Shown piece by piece: positions 24,544-34,080 of a DNA stretch of 64,000 nucleotides. Every line of letters starts with the position of its first letter. The first letter of the stretch is position 1. The notes beneath the pieces are model-generated. The model searched no databases and was not told where the DNA came from. It saw only the letters and a program-made list of their open reading frames with translations. The position numbers were made by a program, and so were the translations under genes. The stretch comes from Pectobacterium aroidearum (GTDB lineage Bacteria; Pseudomonadota; Gammaproteobacteria; Enterobacterales; Enterobacteriaceae): assembly GCF_015689195.1 (NCBI RefSeq), contig NZ_CP065044.1:1612001-1676000 (forward strand), given 5' to 3'.

Positions 24544-24840
24544 ATGACGAACGTAATCAACAAATGCAGTGCTGAGGAAACCGCAGCGTGTTGCTGTGTC
24601 GATGTCGGCACAATCATGGATAACACCGATTGCACGGCGTCTTACAGCAAAGTTTTCAGCGATCGTTCTGACGCGGAAGCCGCGTTGGCCGCGCTGACGG
24701 AAAAAGCGCGCGCGGTAGAATCTGAACCTTGCGACATCGTCAGCACGCTGGAAGAGGTAGACGGCGGCGTGAAACTGGACATCGATTTTACGTTCAGCTG
24801 CCAGGCTGAAACGATGATTTTCCAGCTCGGTCTGCGTTAA
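24544..24840 (+). CDS. yfcZ: YfcZ/YiiS-family protein (DUF406)
   Basis: 98 residues, close to E. coli YfcZ: KCSAEETAACCCVDVGTIMD at the N-terminus with the CCC cluster, then CTASYSKVF, ALTEKARAVESEPC and LDIDFTFSCQAETMIFQLGL. Function unknown; the cysteines may bind metal. AGAGGAAAG precedes the ATG. It keeps its E. coli place between fadL and fadI and is followed by a hairpin, so it is probably a separate unit with CRP- and FNR-like sites upstream. Confidence 0.92.
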   Translation: MTNVINKCSAEETAACCCVDVGTIMDNTDCTASYSKVFSDRSDAEAALAALTEKARAVESEPCDIVSTLEEVDGGVKLDIDFTFSCQAETMIFQLGLR

Positions 24841-24852
24841 TTTTTGTTGTGG

Positions 24853-24875
24853 CAGGAGCCCGCTTGTGGCTCCTG
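24853..24875 (+). terminator. Hairpin terminator of yfcZ
   Basis: CAGGAGCC, seven bases, GGCTCCTG, 12 bases past the stop. T run is interrupted. Confidence 0.6.
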
Positions 24876-25023
24876 TTCGTCACCCTTTCTCCTAACGTAC
24901 TACCTCACTTCTTATTTCCTTTATTTTTGCTATTTCTTCATCTTTGTTCGCTGCGACTCGCATGATCTTCACACTTTTATGTTGCGCAGCTTTGCGTAAT
25001 GTAACTATCTGGTTAACAATGAA

Positions 25024-25040
25024 ATCAGGTCTGACCTGTT
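25024..25040 (+). promoter_or_regulatory. FadR operator before fadI
   Basis: ATCAGGTCTGACCTGTT, a strong match to the FadR pattern with a perfect AGGTCTGACCT core. It lies 36-53 bases before the fadI ATG, as in E. coli fadIJ. Confidence 0.8.
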
Positions 25041-25076
25041 GTGTGCGCACTTTATTTTCGGTTAACAGGAGCGTTT

Positions 25077-26390
25077 ATGAGCGAGGTATTACCTCTGATA
25101 ACCCGCCGTGGCGATCGCATTGCGTTCGTGAGCGGATTACGCACCCCATTTGCCCGGCAGGCAACGGCCTACCATGGCGTACCGGCCCTCGAGTTAGGGA
25201 AGCTTGTCACCAGTGAATTACTGGTTCGCACGGGTATCGATCCTGAATTGATCGAACTATTGGTGTTTGGACAAGTGGTTCAAATGCCTGAAGCGCCGAA
25301 TATCGCCAGAGAGATCGTACTTGGCACGGGCATGAGTGTGCATACCGATGCCTACAGCGTGTCGCGTGCCTGCGCGACCAGCTTTCAGGCGGTTGCCAAC
25401 GTGGCGGAAAGCATTATGGCGGGGACGGTGGAAGTCGGTATTGCCGGCGGCGCGGATTCCTCTTCCGTGCTGCCTATTGGTGTCAGCAAAGCGCTGGCCA
25501 GAACGCTGGTGGATATGAACAAAGCCAGAACGCTGGGTCAGAAGTTAAAGCTGTTAAGCGGCCTGCGCCCGAAAGACCTGCTGCCAGTTGCCCCCGCCGT
25601 GGCGGAGTATTCCACCGGGTTGCGTATGGGCGACACCGCTGAACAGATGGCAAAAACCTACGGCATCACGCGTGAAGAGCAGGATGAGCTGGCGCACCGT
25701 TCGCACAAGCTGGCGGCCCAAGCCTGGGAATCTGGCGTGCTGCGCGATGAAGTGATGACGGCTTATGTCCCGCCTTATGAGAAGGCGCTGAGTGAAGATA
25801 ACAATGTGCGCCATGATTCCGCACTGGAGCAGTATTCCCGTTTACGCCCGGCATTCGATCGCCGGCATGGCTCCGTGACGGCGGCGAACAGTACGCCGCT
25901 GACGGATGGCGCGGCGGCCGTGTTGATGATGAGTGAGTCCCGAGCCAAAAGTCTGGGACTCACGCCGCTAGGCTACCTGCGTAGTTATGCATTCAGCGCT
26001 ATCGGCGTGCAGCGTGATATGTTGCTGGGGCCGGCTTATGCCTCTCCGCTTGCGCTGGCAAGGGCTGGAGTGAAGCTGGCTGATTTGACGCTCATTGATA
26101 TGCACGAAGCCTTTGCCGCCCAGACGCTGGCAAACCTCAAACTGTTTGCCAGCGATGAGTTCGCGCGTCATCAACTGGGTAGGAATGCCGCGCTGGGTGA
26201 GGTAGATCGCGCTAAGTTCAATGTGCTGGGGGGATCCATTGCCTATGGACACCCCTTTGCGGCCACCGGCGCGAGGATGATTACCCAAACGCTGAATGAA
26301 CTGCGCCGTCGCGGCGGCGGACTGGGATTAACCACCGCCTGCGCGGCGGGCGGGCTGGGTGCGGCAATGGTACTGGAGGTGACGCCATGA
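25077..26390 (+). CDS. fadI: 3-ketoacyl-CoA thiolase FadI
   Basis: 437 residues. Thiolase that cleaves 3-ketoacyl-CoA in the (mostly anaerobic) beta-oxidation complex with FadJ. Nucleophile Cys in [17 protein letters not shown] near residue 100, base His in [16 protein letters not shown] near 340, [18 protein letters not shown] near 385 and the C-terminal Cys in [16 protein letters not shown] 25077 after AGGAG; a longer in-frame start lies in the operator. The stop overlaps the fadJ start (ATGA). Confidence 0.96.
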   Translation: MSEVLPLITRRGDRIAFVSGLRTPFARQATAYHGVPALELGKLVTSELLVRTGIDPELIELLVFGQVVQMPEAPNIAREIVLGTGMSVHTDAYSVSRACATSFQAVANVAESIMAGTVEVGIAGGADSSSVLPIGVSKALARTLVDMNKARTLGQKLKLLSGLRPKDLLPVAPAVAEYSTGLRMGDTAEQMAKTYGITREEQDELAHRSHKLAAQAWESGVLRDEVMTAYVPPYEKALSEDNNVRHDSALEQYSRLRPAFDRRHGSVTAANSTPLTDGAAAVLMMSESRAKSLGLTPLGYLRSYAFSAIGVQRDMLLGPAYASPLALARAGVKLADLTLIDMHEAFAAQTLANLKLFASDEFARHQLGRNAALGEVDRAKFNVLGGSIAYGHPFAATGARMITQTLNELRRRGGGLGLTTACAAGGLGAAMVLEVTP

Positions 26391-28570
26391 ACGATCAACA
26401 GCCTTTCTCTGCCATAACGGAAAGCCCCTCTGCCTTTTCCCTCACGATTCGGCCGGATAATATCGGCGTGATCGGCATTGACGTGCCCGGCGAGAAGGTA
26501 AACACGCTAAAAAGCGAATTTGCGCAGCAGATTCTTTCGGTCTTCGAGCTGGCGCGACAACATGCGACGCTCAGGGGGCTGATCCTGATTTCCTCCAAAC
26601 CTGACTCGTTTATCGCAGGTGCGGATATCACCATGTTGAACCAGTGCCGCAGCGCTGAACAGGCTGAAAATCTGGCAAAGCAGGGGCAGGAAACCTTTGA
26701 GCAGATTGCTGCATTACCGTTCCCCGTGGTGGCCGCGATTCACGGCGCTTGTCTGGGCGGCGGGCTGGAACTGGCATTAGCCTGCGATTATCGCGTTTGC
26801 TCGCTGGATGAAAAAACGGTGCTGGGGTTACCGGAAGTGCAGCTTGGACTCCTTCCCGGATCAGGCGGAACGCAGCGTTTGCCGCGGTTGATTGGTCTGG
26901 ATAGCGCGCTCGATCTCATTCTGACCGGTCGCCACCTCCGCGCGAATCAGGCATTACGGCAGGGGCTGGTCGATGAGGCCGTTCCGCACGATATCCTGCT
27001 GGATACCGCAGTCGAGATGCTCAAAAAAGGAAAACGTAAAGCGGAGCCGCTAGGCTGGCGGTCGCGCCTGCTGAGCAGTCCGGGCATTCGCCATGTGCTT
27101 TTCAAGATGGTGAAGCGCAAAACCCGTGCGAAAACACACGGCAACTATCCGGCCACTGAAAAGATTATTCAGGTCGTGCGCCGGGGAGTGGAAAAGGGTC
27201 GTGAAGAAGGATACCGACAGGAGGCGCGGGCGTTCGGTAAGCTGGTGATGACGCCGGAATCTGCCGCGCTACGCCATTTGTTCTTTGCTTCCAACGCGTT
27301 AAAGAAAACTACTGGTGCAGCCTCTGATGCGAAACCGATCCACTACGTCGGCATTCTTGGCGGCGGGTTGATGGGAGGAGGGATCGCCAGCGTGACGGCG
27401 ACGCGCGGGCAGTTGCCGGTGCGGATTAAAGATATCAATGAGCAGGGTATCAACCATGCGTTGAAGTACAACTGGCAACTGTTGACCCAGCGCGTTCAGC
27501 GTAAACGGATGAAGCCGACGGAGCGTCAGCGGTTGATGACGTTGATTTCCGGCAGTACGGATTATCGCGGGTTTGAACATGCGGATATTGTCATTGAGGC
27601 CGTGTTCGAAGATCTGGCGCTGAAGCGGCAAATGGTGGCGGAGATTGAAGATCATGCCGCGCCGCATACGATTTTCGCATCCAACACCTCATCGTTGCCG
27701 ATCCATCAGATTGCGGAAGGCGCGCGCCGTCCACAGCAGGTTATTGGGCTGCACTATTTTAGCCCGGTAGACAAAATGCCGCTGGTTGAAGTGATTCCTC
27801 ATGCGCATACCAGCGCCGAAACGGTGGCGACGACGGTTGCTCTAGCCAGAAAGCAGGGAAAAACCGCGATCGTCGTGGGTGACAGCGCCGGTTTTTATGT
27901 GAACCGCATATTGGCACCTTATATCAATGAAGCGGCTTACTGCCTGCTGGAAGGCGAGCCAATTGAATCGATCGACTATGCGCTGGTGCGCTTTGGTTTC
28001 CCCGTTGGTCCGTTTGCGCTGCTTGATGAAGTCGGCATCGATGTCGCGACCAAAATTGTGCCAGTGTTAAGTGAAGAACTGGGCACACGTTTCACCTCTC
28101 CACCTGCGTTTGATGCGATCCTGAAAGATGGGCGCAAAGGTCGTAAGAATGGGAAAGGGTTCTATCGATACAATAAAACGCGCCGTTTCTGGCAGACGGG
28201 GAGGGAGGTTGATAGCTCAATTTACCCGCTGCTGGATGTGACGGCAAAGGCTCACATCGACCCTGCGCTAATTAGCCAGCGTGGCGTAATGATGATGCTG
28301 AATGAGGCGGCGCGTTGTCTGGATGAAGGCGTGATTCAATGTGCGCGCGATGGTGATATCGGGGCAGTATTTGGTATTGGTTTCCCACCGTTTCTTGGCG
28401 GACCGTTCCACTACATGGATCGTCTGGGGATGGAAACCGTCGTGAAAACACTACTGGTTCTGCAACAACAGTATGGCGATCGGTTCGCGCCCTGTGAGCG
28501 TTTGCTTGCGATGCGGGAAGGTCAGCGGACGTTTTATCCGCCAACCGATGAGGACGATAGCGCTAGTTAA
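26387..28570 (+). CDS. fadJ: Multifunctional fatty-acid oxidation protein FadJ
   Basis: 727 residues: enoyl-CoA hydratase domain ([10 protein letters not shown] near 67, [19 protein letters not shown] near 112, [15 protein letters not shown] near 147) joined to a 3-hydroxyacyl-CoA dehydrogenase (NAD motif [15 protein letters not shown] near 325, SNTSSLPI, catalytic His in [17 protein letters not shown]). It forms an alpha2-beta2 complex with FadI. Coupled to fadI by ATGA. Its last eight bases overlap the end of the convergent fimbrial adhesin gene, leaving no space for a terminator. Confidence 0.96.
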   Translation: MNDQQPFSAITESPSAFSLTIRPDNIGVIGIDVPGEKVNTLKSEFAQQILSVFELARQHATLRGLILISSKPDSFIAGADITMLNQCRSAEQAENLAKQGQETFEQIAALPFPVVAAIHGACLGGGLELALACDYRVCSLDEKTVLGLPEVQLGLLPGSGGTQRLPRLIGLDSALDLILTGRHLRANQALRQGLVDEAVPHDILLDTAVEMLKKGKRKAEPLGWRSRLLSSPGIRHVLFKMVKRKTRAKTHGNYPATEKIIQVVRRGVEKGREEGYRQEARAFGKLVMTPESAALRHLFFASNALKKTTGAASDAKPIHYVGILGGGLMGGGIASVTATRGQLPVRIKDINEQGINHALKYNWQLLTQRVQRKRMKPTERQRLMTLISGSTDYRGFEHADIVIEAVFEDLALKRQMVAEIEDHAAPHTIFASNTSSLPIHQIAEGARRPQQVIGLHYFSPVDKMPLVEVIPHAHTSAETVATTVALARKQGKTAIVVGDSAGFYVNRILAPYINEAAYCLLEGEPIESIDYALVRFGFPVGPFALLDEVGIDVATKIVPVLSEELGTRFTSPPAFDAILKDGRKGRKNGKGFYRYNKTRRFWQTGREVDSSIYPLLDVTAKAHIDPALISQRGVMMMLNEAARCLDEGVIQCARDGDIGAVFGIGFPPFLGGPFHYMDRLGMETVVKTLLVLQQQYGDRFAPCERLLAMREGQRTFYPPTDEDDSAS

Positions 28571-29573
28571 TTGTGACGTTGATCGTGACGGTGTCTTTAT
28601 ACGCCCCCTCCGGCTTGCTGGCCTGACTGGCGTTAATGCGGGCGGTGTACGGGATACTCTGTGTAATCCCCGAACCCGTCCCGCTGTAATCGTTCGTCTC
28701 GGTCCAGGCGATATTCCCGGTGCGATAGAACTGATATTGCAGGTAGTAGGGCGTGCCGCCGACGGTGGCTGTCATTCTGCGCCAATTGGCATCGTCAGGG
28801 TGGGTACTGACCAGCTTGACGGTATACGCGCCCAGCAGCGTACAGCGAACGCCGAGGCTATTGTTGACATCCGCAAAATCGGCAGGAAACGCCGCAGTAC
28901 CAAAGCTGATATTCGGTGCGTTGGTGATCTGGCAATCATTGGTGATGTTCATGGTGATATTGAGGGTTGACGTCGTTGAGCCCTCATCGTAAATGCAGAG
29001 GCCTAATGCACCCAGCGCACACAGTCGGTAATCCCATTTGATGGTCACCGTGTCGGTATAGGTACCGGCGGAAATGTTGTTACCGGTACTGGTGCGGATA
29101 TAGATCGGCATTGTGCCGTCAGTGGAATTGAACAGGCCTAATATGTCCAGAAAGGTAGTCCGGCTCCAGGTGTAGGACGAGTTGATGTTATAAAGCGTAC
29201 CGCAGCCGGAATCCATACACAGGCTGTAAGGAACGTAATCTGTGCTTGTCCCTCTGCGCAGCCGCATGGTGGTTCCGCTGGGGTTGCTGTCACTCTGTAT
29301 CGTCGCGGTGATGGTATTGGGACTGATTAAACTCAACACACTCCCCGTACAACGAAACCCGCTTCCCGATGCCACGATCTGTGGTGATCCGTTAACACCG
29401 ACAACGGAAGAACCATAAGGCCCCAGCGTGGTGTTGCTGGGGGGCGTGGTACAGGCGGCATAGCCAAAAGGCGCGTAATAGAATGTCATCATGAGCAAGG
29501 GCAGACGCAACCAGCGGATAGCCTGCCAGTTGGCGGAAAAGGTGAAAGGAATCTTCGGTATCGGATTCAGCAT
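28563..29573 (-). CDS. Spore coat U-domain tip adhesin of an archaic (Csu-type) fimbria
   Basis: 336 residues, larger than the pilins, with two SCPU-like halves: Cys-rich N-terminal half ([36 protein letters not shown]) and C-terminal pilin-like half ([20 protein letters not shown], ending [14 protein letters not shown] as a donor-strand style edge). This matches CsuE, the tip subunit. A long N-terminal signal runs to FGYAAC. Its ribosome site lies in the last codons of the usher gene. Last gene of the operon, and it runs into the end of fadJ. Confidence 0.8.
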   Translation of the reverse strand: MLNPIPKIPFTFSANWQAIRWLRLPLLMMTFYYAPFGYAACTTPPSNTTLGPYGSSVVGVNGSPQIVASGSGFRCTGSVLSLISPNTITATIQSDSNPSGTTMRLRRGTSTDYVPYSLCMDSGCGTLYNINSSYTWSRTTFLDILGLFNSTDGTMPIYIRTSTGNNISAGTYTDTVTIKWDYRLCALGALGLCIYDEGSTTSTLNITMNITNDCQITNAPNISFGTAAFPADFADVNNSLGVRCTLLGAYTVKLVSTHPDDANWRRMTATVGGTPYYLQYQFYRTGNIAWTETNDYSGTGSGITQSIPYTARINASQASKPEGAYKDTVTINVTIN

Positions 29574-29577
29574 CGTT

Positions 29578-31944
29578 TTATCCTTTTGGGTCAGTCTGGC
29601 AGGTGAGCGGGCCGATGGTCGCCATCATGTTCTGTGATTCCGGCAGCGAGAATTCCACCCGGCAAAGCCGTCCGTCTTCTTGTTTAAAGCGTAAGCGATT
29701 AGCGGTGCTCAGATTGGCGAAGTAGGCCAGACCATCGTAGCCGCTGATCGTGGTGTCGCCGCTGATTTCGTCGGTGATCCAGGTGCCGATGGTGAGCGGG
29801 TTGCCCTCCGAATTGAGCAGCCTGATGTTGGCGGAACGCACGACATGAACGGGGAATTTCACGATGGTGCCGCTGCCTTCTTTGACCGCCACGCGTGATT
29901 CCACCTGGGGTGTCGTGACGTTGGCTGGCAGTTGTAGCGTATCGATTTCCACTTTCGCTGGGTAGTTGGACACGACCCACGGGACAAGTAAGTGGCCGTT
30001 TTTGTTGGTTTTCCCCACGAGCTGATTTTCATATTTCACCGGGACATCGGGGTATCCTTCGGTATCGACCACAATAAAGGCATCGTTGATGCGGTTACTG
30101 GGGAAAAGCCCCCCGTTCATGTAGATTAGCGAGCCGCTCAGTTCCCCCCACTGTGTCATATTGCCTTCATTGCCATACGTCCCGCCAGCAAGCATGGCAT
30201 AAGGGCCGCGCCAATTCAGCGCCCCTTGATGATAAGGGTTTCTGCCTGCGCCATAGGCGGCGTTCCAGCCTAATCCGCCTTCTGTCGGCGTGGTACGGTT
30301 CACTCCAATGCGCGGTGAGTAATCGCCATTGCTGTCACGCTGGACCCCGGCATTGATGCTGCCGTTGCGACCAAAAGGCATCACGAACTGGAGTTGGGCG
30401 CTGTAGCCGTTTCCTCCCAGCGCTTTGTTAAAGGCGAGGTAAATGGAGCTGTCTTGCCAGACCTGACGGCTGAAAGAGAGATTCAGCAGACGGGTACGGG
30501 TTGAATCGTACGAGCGGATATCGAAATAACCCACGCCGAATGAACCATTACCTTCACCAAATAACTGGCTGCTGAGCGTCGCCTGATAGCTTTCCCGACT
30601 GAGGCGGCCTTCTGTGAGCACGGAGGCTAAATCGCGGTACTTTTCACTGCGTTTAGCGTGTTGGACGCTCAGGCCAAATGCAGAACTGTAGTAAGAGTAG
30701 CCCGTGGTGTATTGGTGTCCGGTGGCTTCCTTTTCGCTTTGACTGTAAGAGGAACTCAGTGTGCCCCAGCGACCCACGGTAAAGTCCACCCCTGCGCCGA
30801 GTAGATACAGATCCTGTACGGCCTCGCCATGTGTCGATACCGTCAGCTTATTGGTCAGCCCGTAGCGATAGATGCCGCTGACGGCAGGATCGTCAGTGTA
30901 GGAATTATTCTGTACCCCATAGTCCCGGCGCAAAACACCAATGGACAGATCGAAATCGCTTAATCCCTCCCGCAGCAAGGCGTTGGAGACATAAAAAGGA
31001 ATCGTGGTAGAAACCTGCCGCCCTTGAGCGTCCGTGGTAATCACCGTCGCTTCCCCTGCGCCATTCAGGTAAGGCGTATTGGTGAGGGTGAACGGACCCG
31101 CGTTCAGGTTCGTGCTGTTGGCTTTATAACCGTTAATAAACAAGTCAAGCGTGCTGGGTACGGCGGCCGTACCGGTGTATTGCAGCATTGGATAGGTCAC
31201 GATATCCGGGCGAAGGCCGAAATTGCGGGCGACACGCAGGCCGCCCATACGCACCGAGTTGCTCCACGTCAGGGAGTTGCTAATCAGATCGCCAACCTGA
31301 TAGGTGAGCATGCGTTCGTTATCGTTATAACGCCAATAGGTATCGAAGCGCTGATAGCCATCTTGCTGCGAGGTACTATTGCCCGATGTGAAATAGTAGA
31401 TCCCCGTATTGGATAGGGTTCCGTAGGGGCTGAAAAAGCGCTGTTCCATCCAACTGCTGAGCGAGTCCGAACTGCTGCGGGGCGAGGTGTAATAAAGGTT
31501 ATAGTTGAATAACAGGCCTGGACTGGTGCGAGCGGGAAGGCGCGCCATATTCTGCCCTCCGCCTTCAACGGATTGCTCGGGTAGCCAGTGCATGGGCACG
31601 GTGAGTTTTAGCTGCTGTATGGCCTGATCGTAATCGACGGTGACGTCTGGCAGATCGCTGATATTGACCAGCCCCACGCTTTGCTCTGACAGGCGAATGT
31701 GATTCTGGCGCAGCGCGGCCGCATCCACATAATAGTTCCCGGCACGATACGTGACAGGGACTACCGCGTTATCGCTCTGTCCGTTGACGGAAAGTGTTAA
31801 ATAATAGACGGATTCGCTGAGCGAGGGCATCGCGCTGGGGGGGGCGGGGAGATCGGTATACTCTTCCGCGAGAAGGGTCGCAGAATAAAACAGCGCAAGC
31901 GGGGCGCACATGAGCAGGAGAAAGGCACCTGTTTTGTGCGTCAT
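29578..31944 (-). CDS. Archaic-type fimbrial outer-membrane usher (CsuD-like)
   Basis: 788 residues, FimD/PapC superfamily. Signal MTHKTGAFLLLMCAPLALFY; N-terminal chaperone-docking domain (YYLTLSVNGQSDNAVVPVTY), 24-strand barrel with plug, and C-terminal domains ending CRVEFSLPESQNMMATIGPL. It assembles and exports the subunits encoded around it. ATG 31944 has GGTGAG ahead, whereas an in-frame ATG 15 bases upstream has none. Placement chaperone-usher-tip is that of Csu operons. Confidence 0.85.
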   Translation of the reverse strand: MTHKTGAFLLLMCAPLALFYSATLLAEEYTDLPAPPSAMPSLSESVYYLTLSVNGQSDNAVVPVTYRAGNYYVDAAALRQNHIRLSEQSVGLVNISDLPDVTVDYDQAIQQLKLTVPMHWLPEQSVEGGGQNMARLPARTSPGLLFNYNLYYTSPRSSSDSLSSWMEQRFFSPYGTLSNTGIYYFTSGNSTSQQDGYQRFDTYWRYNDNERMLTYQVGDLISNSLTWSNSVRMGGLRVARNFGLRPDIVTYPMLQYTGTAAVPSTLDLFINGYKANSTNLNAGPFTLTNTPYLNGAGEATVITTDAQGRQVSTTIPFYVSNALLREGLSDFDLSIGVLRRDYGVQNNSYTDDPAVSGIYRYGLTNKLTVSTHGEAVQDLYLLGAGVDFTVGRWGTLSSSYSQSEKEATGHQYTTGYSYYSSAFGLSVQHAKRSEKYRDLASVLTEGRLSRESYQATLSSQLFGEGNGSFGVGYFDIRSYDSTRTRLLNLSFSRQVWQDSSIYLAFNKALGGNGYSAQLQFVMPFGRNGSINAGVQRDSNGDYSPRIGVNRTTPTEGGLGWNAAYGAGRNPYHQGALNWRGPYAMLAGGTYGNEGNMTQWGELSGSLIYMNGGLFPSNRINDAFIVVDTEGYPDVPVKYENQLVGKTNKNGHLLVPWVVSNYPAKVEIDTLQLPANVTTPQVESRVAVKEGSGTIVKFPVHVVRSANIRLLNSEGNPLTIGTWITDEISGDTTISGYDGLAYFANLSTANRLRFKQEDGRLCRVEFSLPESQNMMATIGPLTCQTDPKG

Positions 31945-32002
31945 GCTACATCTCACCATGGCCGGACAGCCAACAGACTCGACTCTGTTCTTAACCGATC
32001 CA

Positions 32003-32788
32003 TCATTCGCGTTTAATCAGTATGGGATCGGTGATATCGATCAGATTGGTGAAGAGCTGCATCGCTGCGCTCGGGGTGGATACGCCAGCAGGTAACGGCC
32101 AGCGCATCTCTTGCCCCGGTAGCACATAGCCTAAAAAGCCGTCGGTTATCTTTATTCGGCTTCCTTTCCCGCTCTGGTCGGCTGACCAATAGACGTTACT
32201 CAGCCGGGCATGCACCACGCCACGGTTGCGGACATAAAGATAGTTTCTCCCCCCCACCGCGCTGATTCGCCAACTGAGTACGGGCAGCGTCGGTTCGGCA
32301 TTGGAGCGTCGTTTCTCCGGGCGAGCATGTGTCCAGACGCCTTCACCATCAAGAAACAGAGGTAGCAGATAGCGCATCTGGAATTGCAGCCCCATCTGCG
32401 GGGTATTTTGTTGATAAGGAGCGGAAATCTCATCAACGATGATGCGGTAAGCCTGTTCGGTATTAGCGGGGGCTGAGTTGACGCGAATCAGGCGCACCAT
32501 ATTGCGTTTACCCGGTTCCAGCGTCATGAACGGCGGTGTCGCAATTACGTTATTTTGTTCGGCATAACGATCCTGAAAGTCTATTTGCTTCCAGGACATG
32601 ATGCGGATTTGCAAACCAACGGGTGCATTGCCTTTGTTTTCCAGCCACAGGGCTGAACTGTTCTCATCGGATTCAATGACCTGATAAATCGGCCACACGA
32701 GGATAGAACTGGCGGCAAAGCACGATGAGCCGAATCCGCTTAATAAAAAGACCATTGCCCGAATAAAAAACGTCATTTTCCTCTTCAT
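32003..32788 (-). CDS. Periplasmic fimbrial chaperone (CsuC-like, PapD superfamily)
   Basis: 261 residues, signal peptide MKRKMTFFIRAMVFLLSGFGSSCFA. Two immunoglobulin-like domains: SILVWPIYQVIESDENSSAL at the start (archaic chaperones keep the I-x-P-x-x-x-x-I pattern), then FMTLEPGKRNMVRLIRVN near residue 95 and AYRIIVDEIS near 118. It caps subunits by donor-strand complementation and delivers them to the usher. Located 24 bases after the second pilin gene. Confidence 0.85.
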   Translation of the reverse strand: MKRKMTFFIRAMVFLLSGFGSSCFAASSILVWPIYQVIESDENSSALWLENKGNAPVGLQIRIMSWKQIDFQDRYAEQNNVIATPPFMTLEPGKRNMVRLIRVNSAPANTEQAYRIIVDEISAPYQQNTPQMGLQFQMRYLLPLFLDGEGVWTHARPEKRRSNAEPTLPVLSWRISAVGGRNYLYVRNRGVVHARLSNVYWSADQSGKGSRIKITDGFLGYVLPGQEMRWPLPAGVSTPSAAMQLFTNLIDITDPILIKRE

Positions 32789-32811
32789 CCTGTGTTCACC
32801 CTGTTTTGTTT

Positions 32812-33348
32812 TTAATAAGTCAGGCTGACGGTCACGTTATCGGTATAAACCCCTGCGGGAGGCAGAGGTGTGCCGCCAAAGTAGCGGGCATAAACGGTGT
32901 AGGTCTGGGTTGTGCTGGGAAAGGAGACAATACTGAACGCCAGACTTCCCGTTCCCCATACCTGCGTGCGCGCAGCATCGCGGTAAAGCTGATAGGCCAA
33001 CAGGCGCGTTCCTGCTGCATTTTTCAGATAACGCTGTGCGCTGCTACCGCCATTGGCACCGTAGCTCAGTTCAATGATGGCGCTTGTGCCTGGTGTGCAG
33101 GTGGCAACAATCGAGCCGCCGCCGCTCGTGCTGGCGATATCCACGTTGGTCGCCGTGGCGCTGCGCGTTCCGAAGTCAAGTGTGCCCATATTGGGCTGAC
33201 TATTTGCCGTACTGGTGCCAAAAACACAGCCTCTTTGTATCGTTGCCGTGACATCGAATGTGCTGCTAACGGTGAGCGCCATCGCCACCATGGGGATGAT
33301 GGAACCGTACAGCAGAAGTGGCAAAACCAATACCGATAGAAAACGCAT
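32812..33348 (-). CDS. Spore coat U-domain fimbrial subunit 2
   Basis: 178 residues, signal peptide MRFLSVLVLPLLLYGSIIPM cut after VAMA. Mature SCPU domain: TFDVTATIQRGCVFGTS, GTLDFGTRSAT, ATCTPGTSAIIELSYGAN, LAYQLYRDAARTQVWG and ending GVYTDNVTVSLTY. The two Cys likely form the pilin disulfide. ATG 33348 is chosen because it begins the signal; longer in-frame starts run through a different small frame. A minor CsuA- or CsuB-like subunit. Confidence 0.8.
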   Translation of the reverse strand: MRFLSVLVLPLLLYGSIIPMVAMALTVSSTFDVTATIQRGCVFGTSTANSQPNMGTLDFGTRSATATNVDIASTSGGGSIVATCTPGTSAIIELSYGANGGSSAQRYLKNAAGTRLLAYQLYRDAARTQVWGTGSLAFSIVSFPSTTQTYTVYARYFGGTPLPPAGVYTDNVTVSLTY

Positions 33349-33362
33349 CGCAATACCAGTGG

Positions 33363-33461
33363 TTACTTGGCCTGAATGGCGATGCGGGCAGAACCCAACG
33401 CCAAGGGGAACGGCAGGCCACTGGCAGCAAACGCGATATCGCGTATAAGACGTGGTGACAT
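33363..33461 (-). CDS. Possible 32-residue protein inside the fimbrial operon
   Basis: Short frame starting ATG with AAAAGGAGCCGTT immediately before it, a better ribosome site than most here. It encodes 32 residues (MSPRLIRDIAFAASGLPFPL, then a short tail ending RIAIQAK) and stops 14 bases before the second pilin gene. Slightly hydrophobic, no signal peptide. It could be a translated small protein, a coupling leader for the next gene, or the tail of a lost subunit gene; no family known. Confidence 0.4.
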   Translation of the reverse strand: MSPRLIRDIAFAASGLPFPLALGSARIAIQAK

Positions 33462-33531
33462 AACGGCTCCTTTTCTTACGGATCAATGACCCTAAAAAGG
33501 CCGACATGTAGGCATGTCGGCCTGTAAAAGA

Positions 33532-34080
33532 TTACCATTCGATAGTGGCAGTGACGGTATCGGTATAAGACCCAGCGGTGGGTGCCAGAACGGTCTGGTC
33601 TGACGGCTGAATACGCGCATAGATCGGAACCATCTGCGGGTTGCCTGTTGCGACGATAGCAATACCCGTTGCACTATTCAGCGGGATTTCAGTCGTGCGG
33701 GTTGAGTCACTGTATAAACGGTAGGGGACGTTATAGGTTCCTGTGCCTGGCGCCAGTCTGCGTAGCGTGGTGGAGGCGTTTGCACCTTCACCGATACGCA
33801 ATGTGGCTGGCGTGCCAACAGAGCAACTGACAGTGATCCCGTTGCCACCGATGCTGGCCACCTGGCTATCAATCGCGGCAGTCAGGTCGGAGTGGGAACC
33901 GAAATCTATTGTTCCCCATGTGGTTCCTGCTCCTCCCCCGTTATTGACTGTACAGGCGGCGGTAATGGTGAGTGATACGGGGATCTGACCATTAATCGTC
34001 ACGCTGCTGGCGGTGGGGGAAAGGCCGAACGTGGTGAATAGTGTCGCCAGAATAGATAATGTGATACGTTTAGAATTCAT
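33532..34080 (-). CDS. Major spore coat U-domain fimbrial subunit (CsuA/B-like)
   Basis: 182 residues, signal peptide MNSKRITLSILATLFTTFGL ending near TASS. Mature SCPU domain: QIPVSLTITAACTVNNGGG, WGTIDFGSHSDL, VSCSVGTPATLRIGEGANAS, VPYRLYSDSTRTTEIPL and the C-terminal strand GSYTDTVTATIEW. First gene of the operon and shortest subunit, hence likely the shaft pilin. ATG has AAAGGAATCG before it. The operon is inserted between fadJ and sixA, which are adjacent in E. coli. Confidence 0.85.
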   Translation of the reverse strand: MNSKRITLSILATLFTTFGLSPTASSVTINGQIPVSLTITAACTVNNGGGAGTTWGTIDFGSHSDLTAAIDSQVASIGGNGITVSCSVGTPATLRIGEGANASTTLRRLAPGTGTYNVPYRLYSDSTRTTEIPLNSATGIAIVATGNPQMVPIYARIQPSDQTVLAPTAGSYTDTVTATIEW

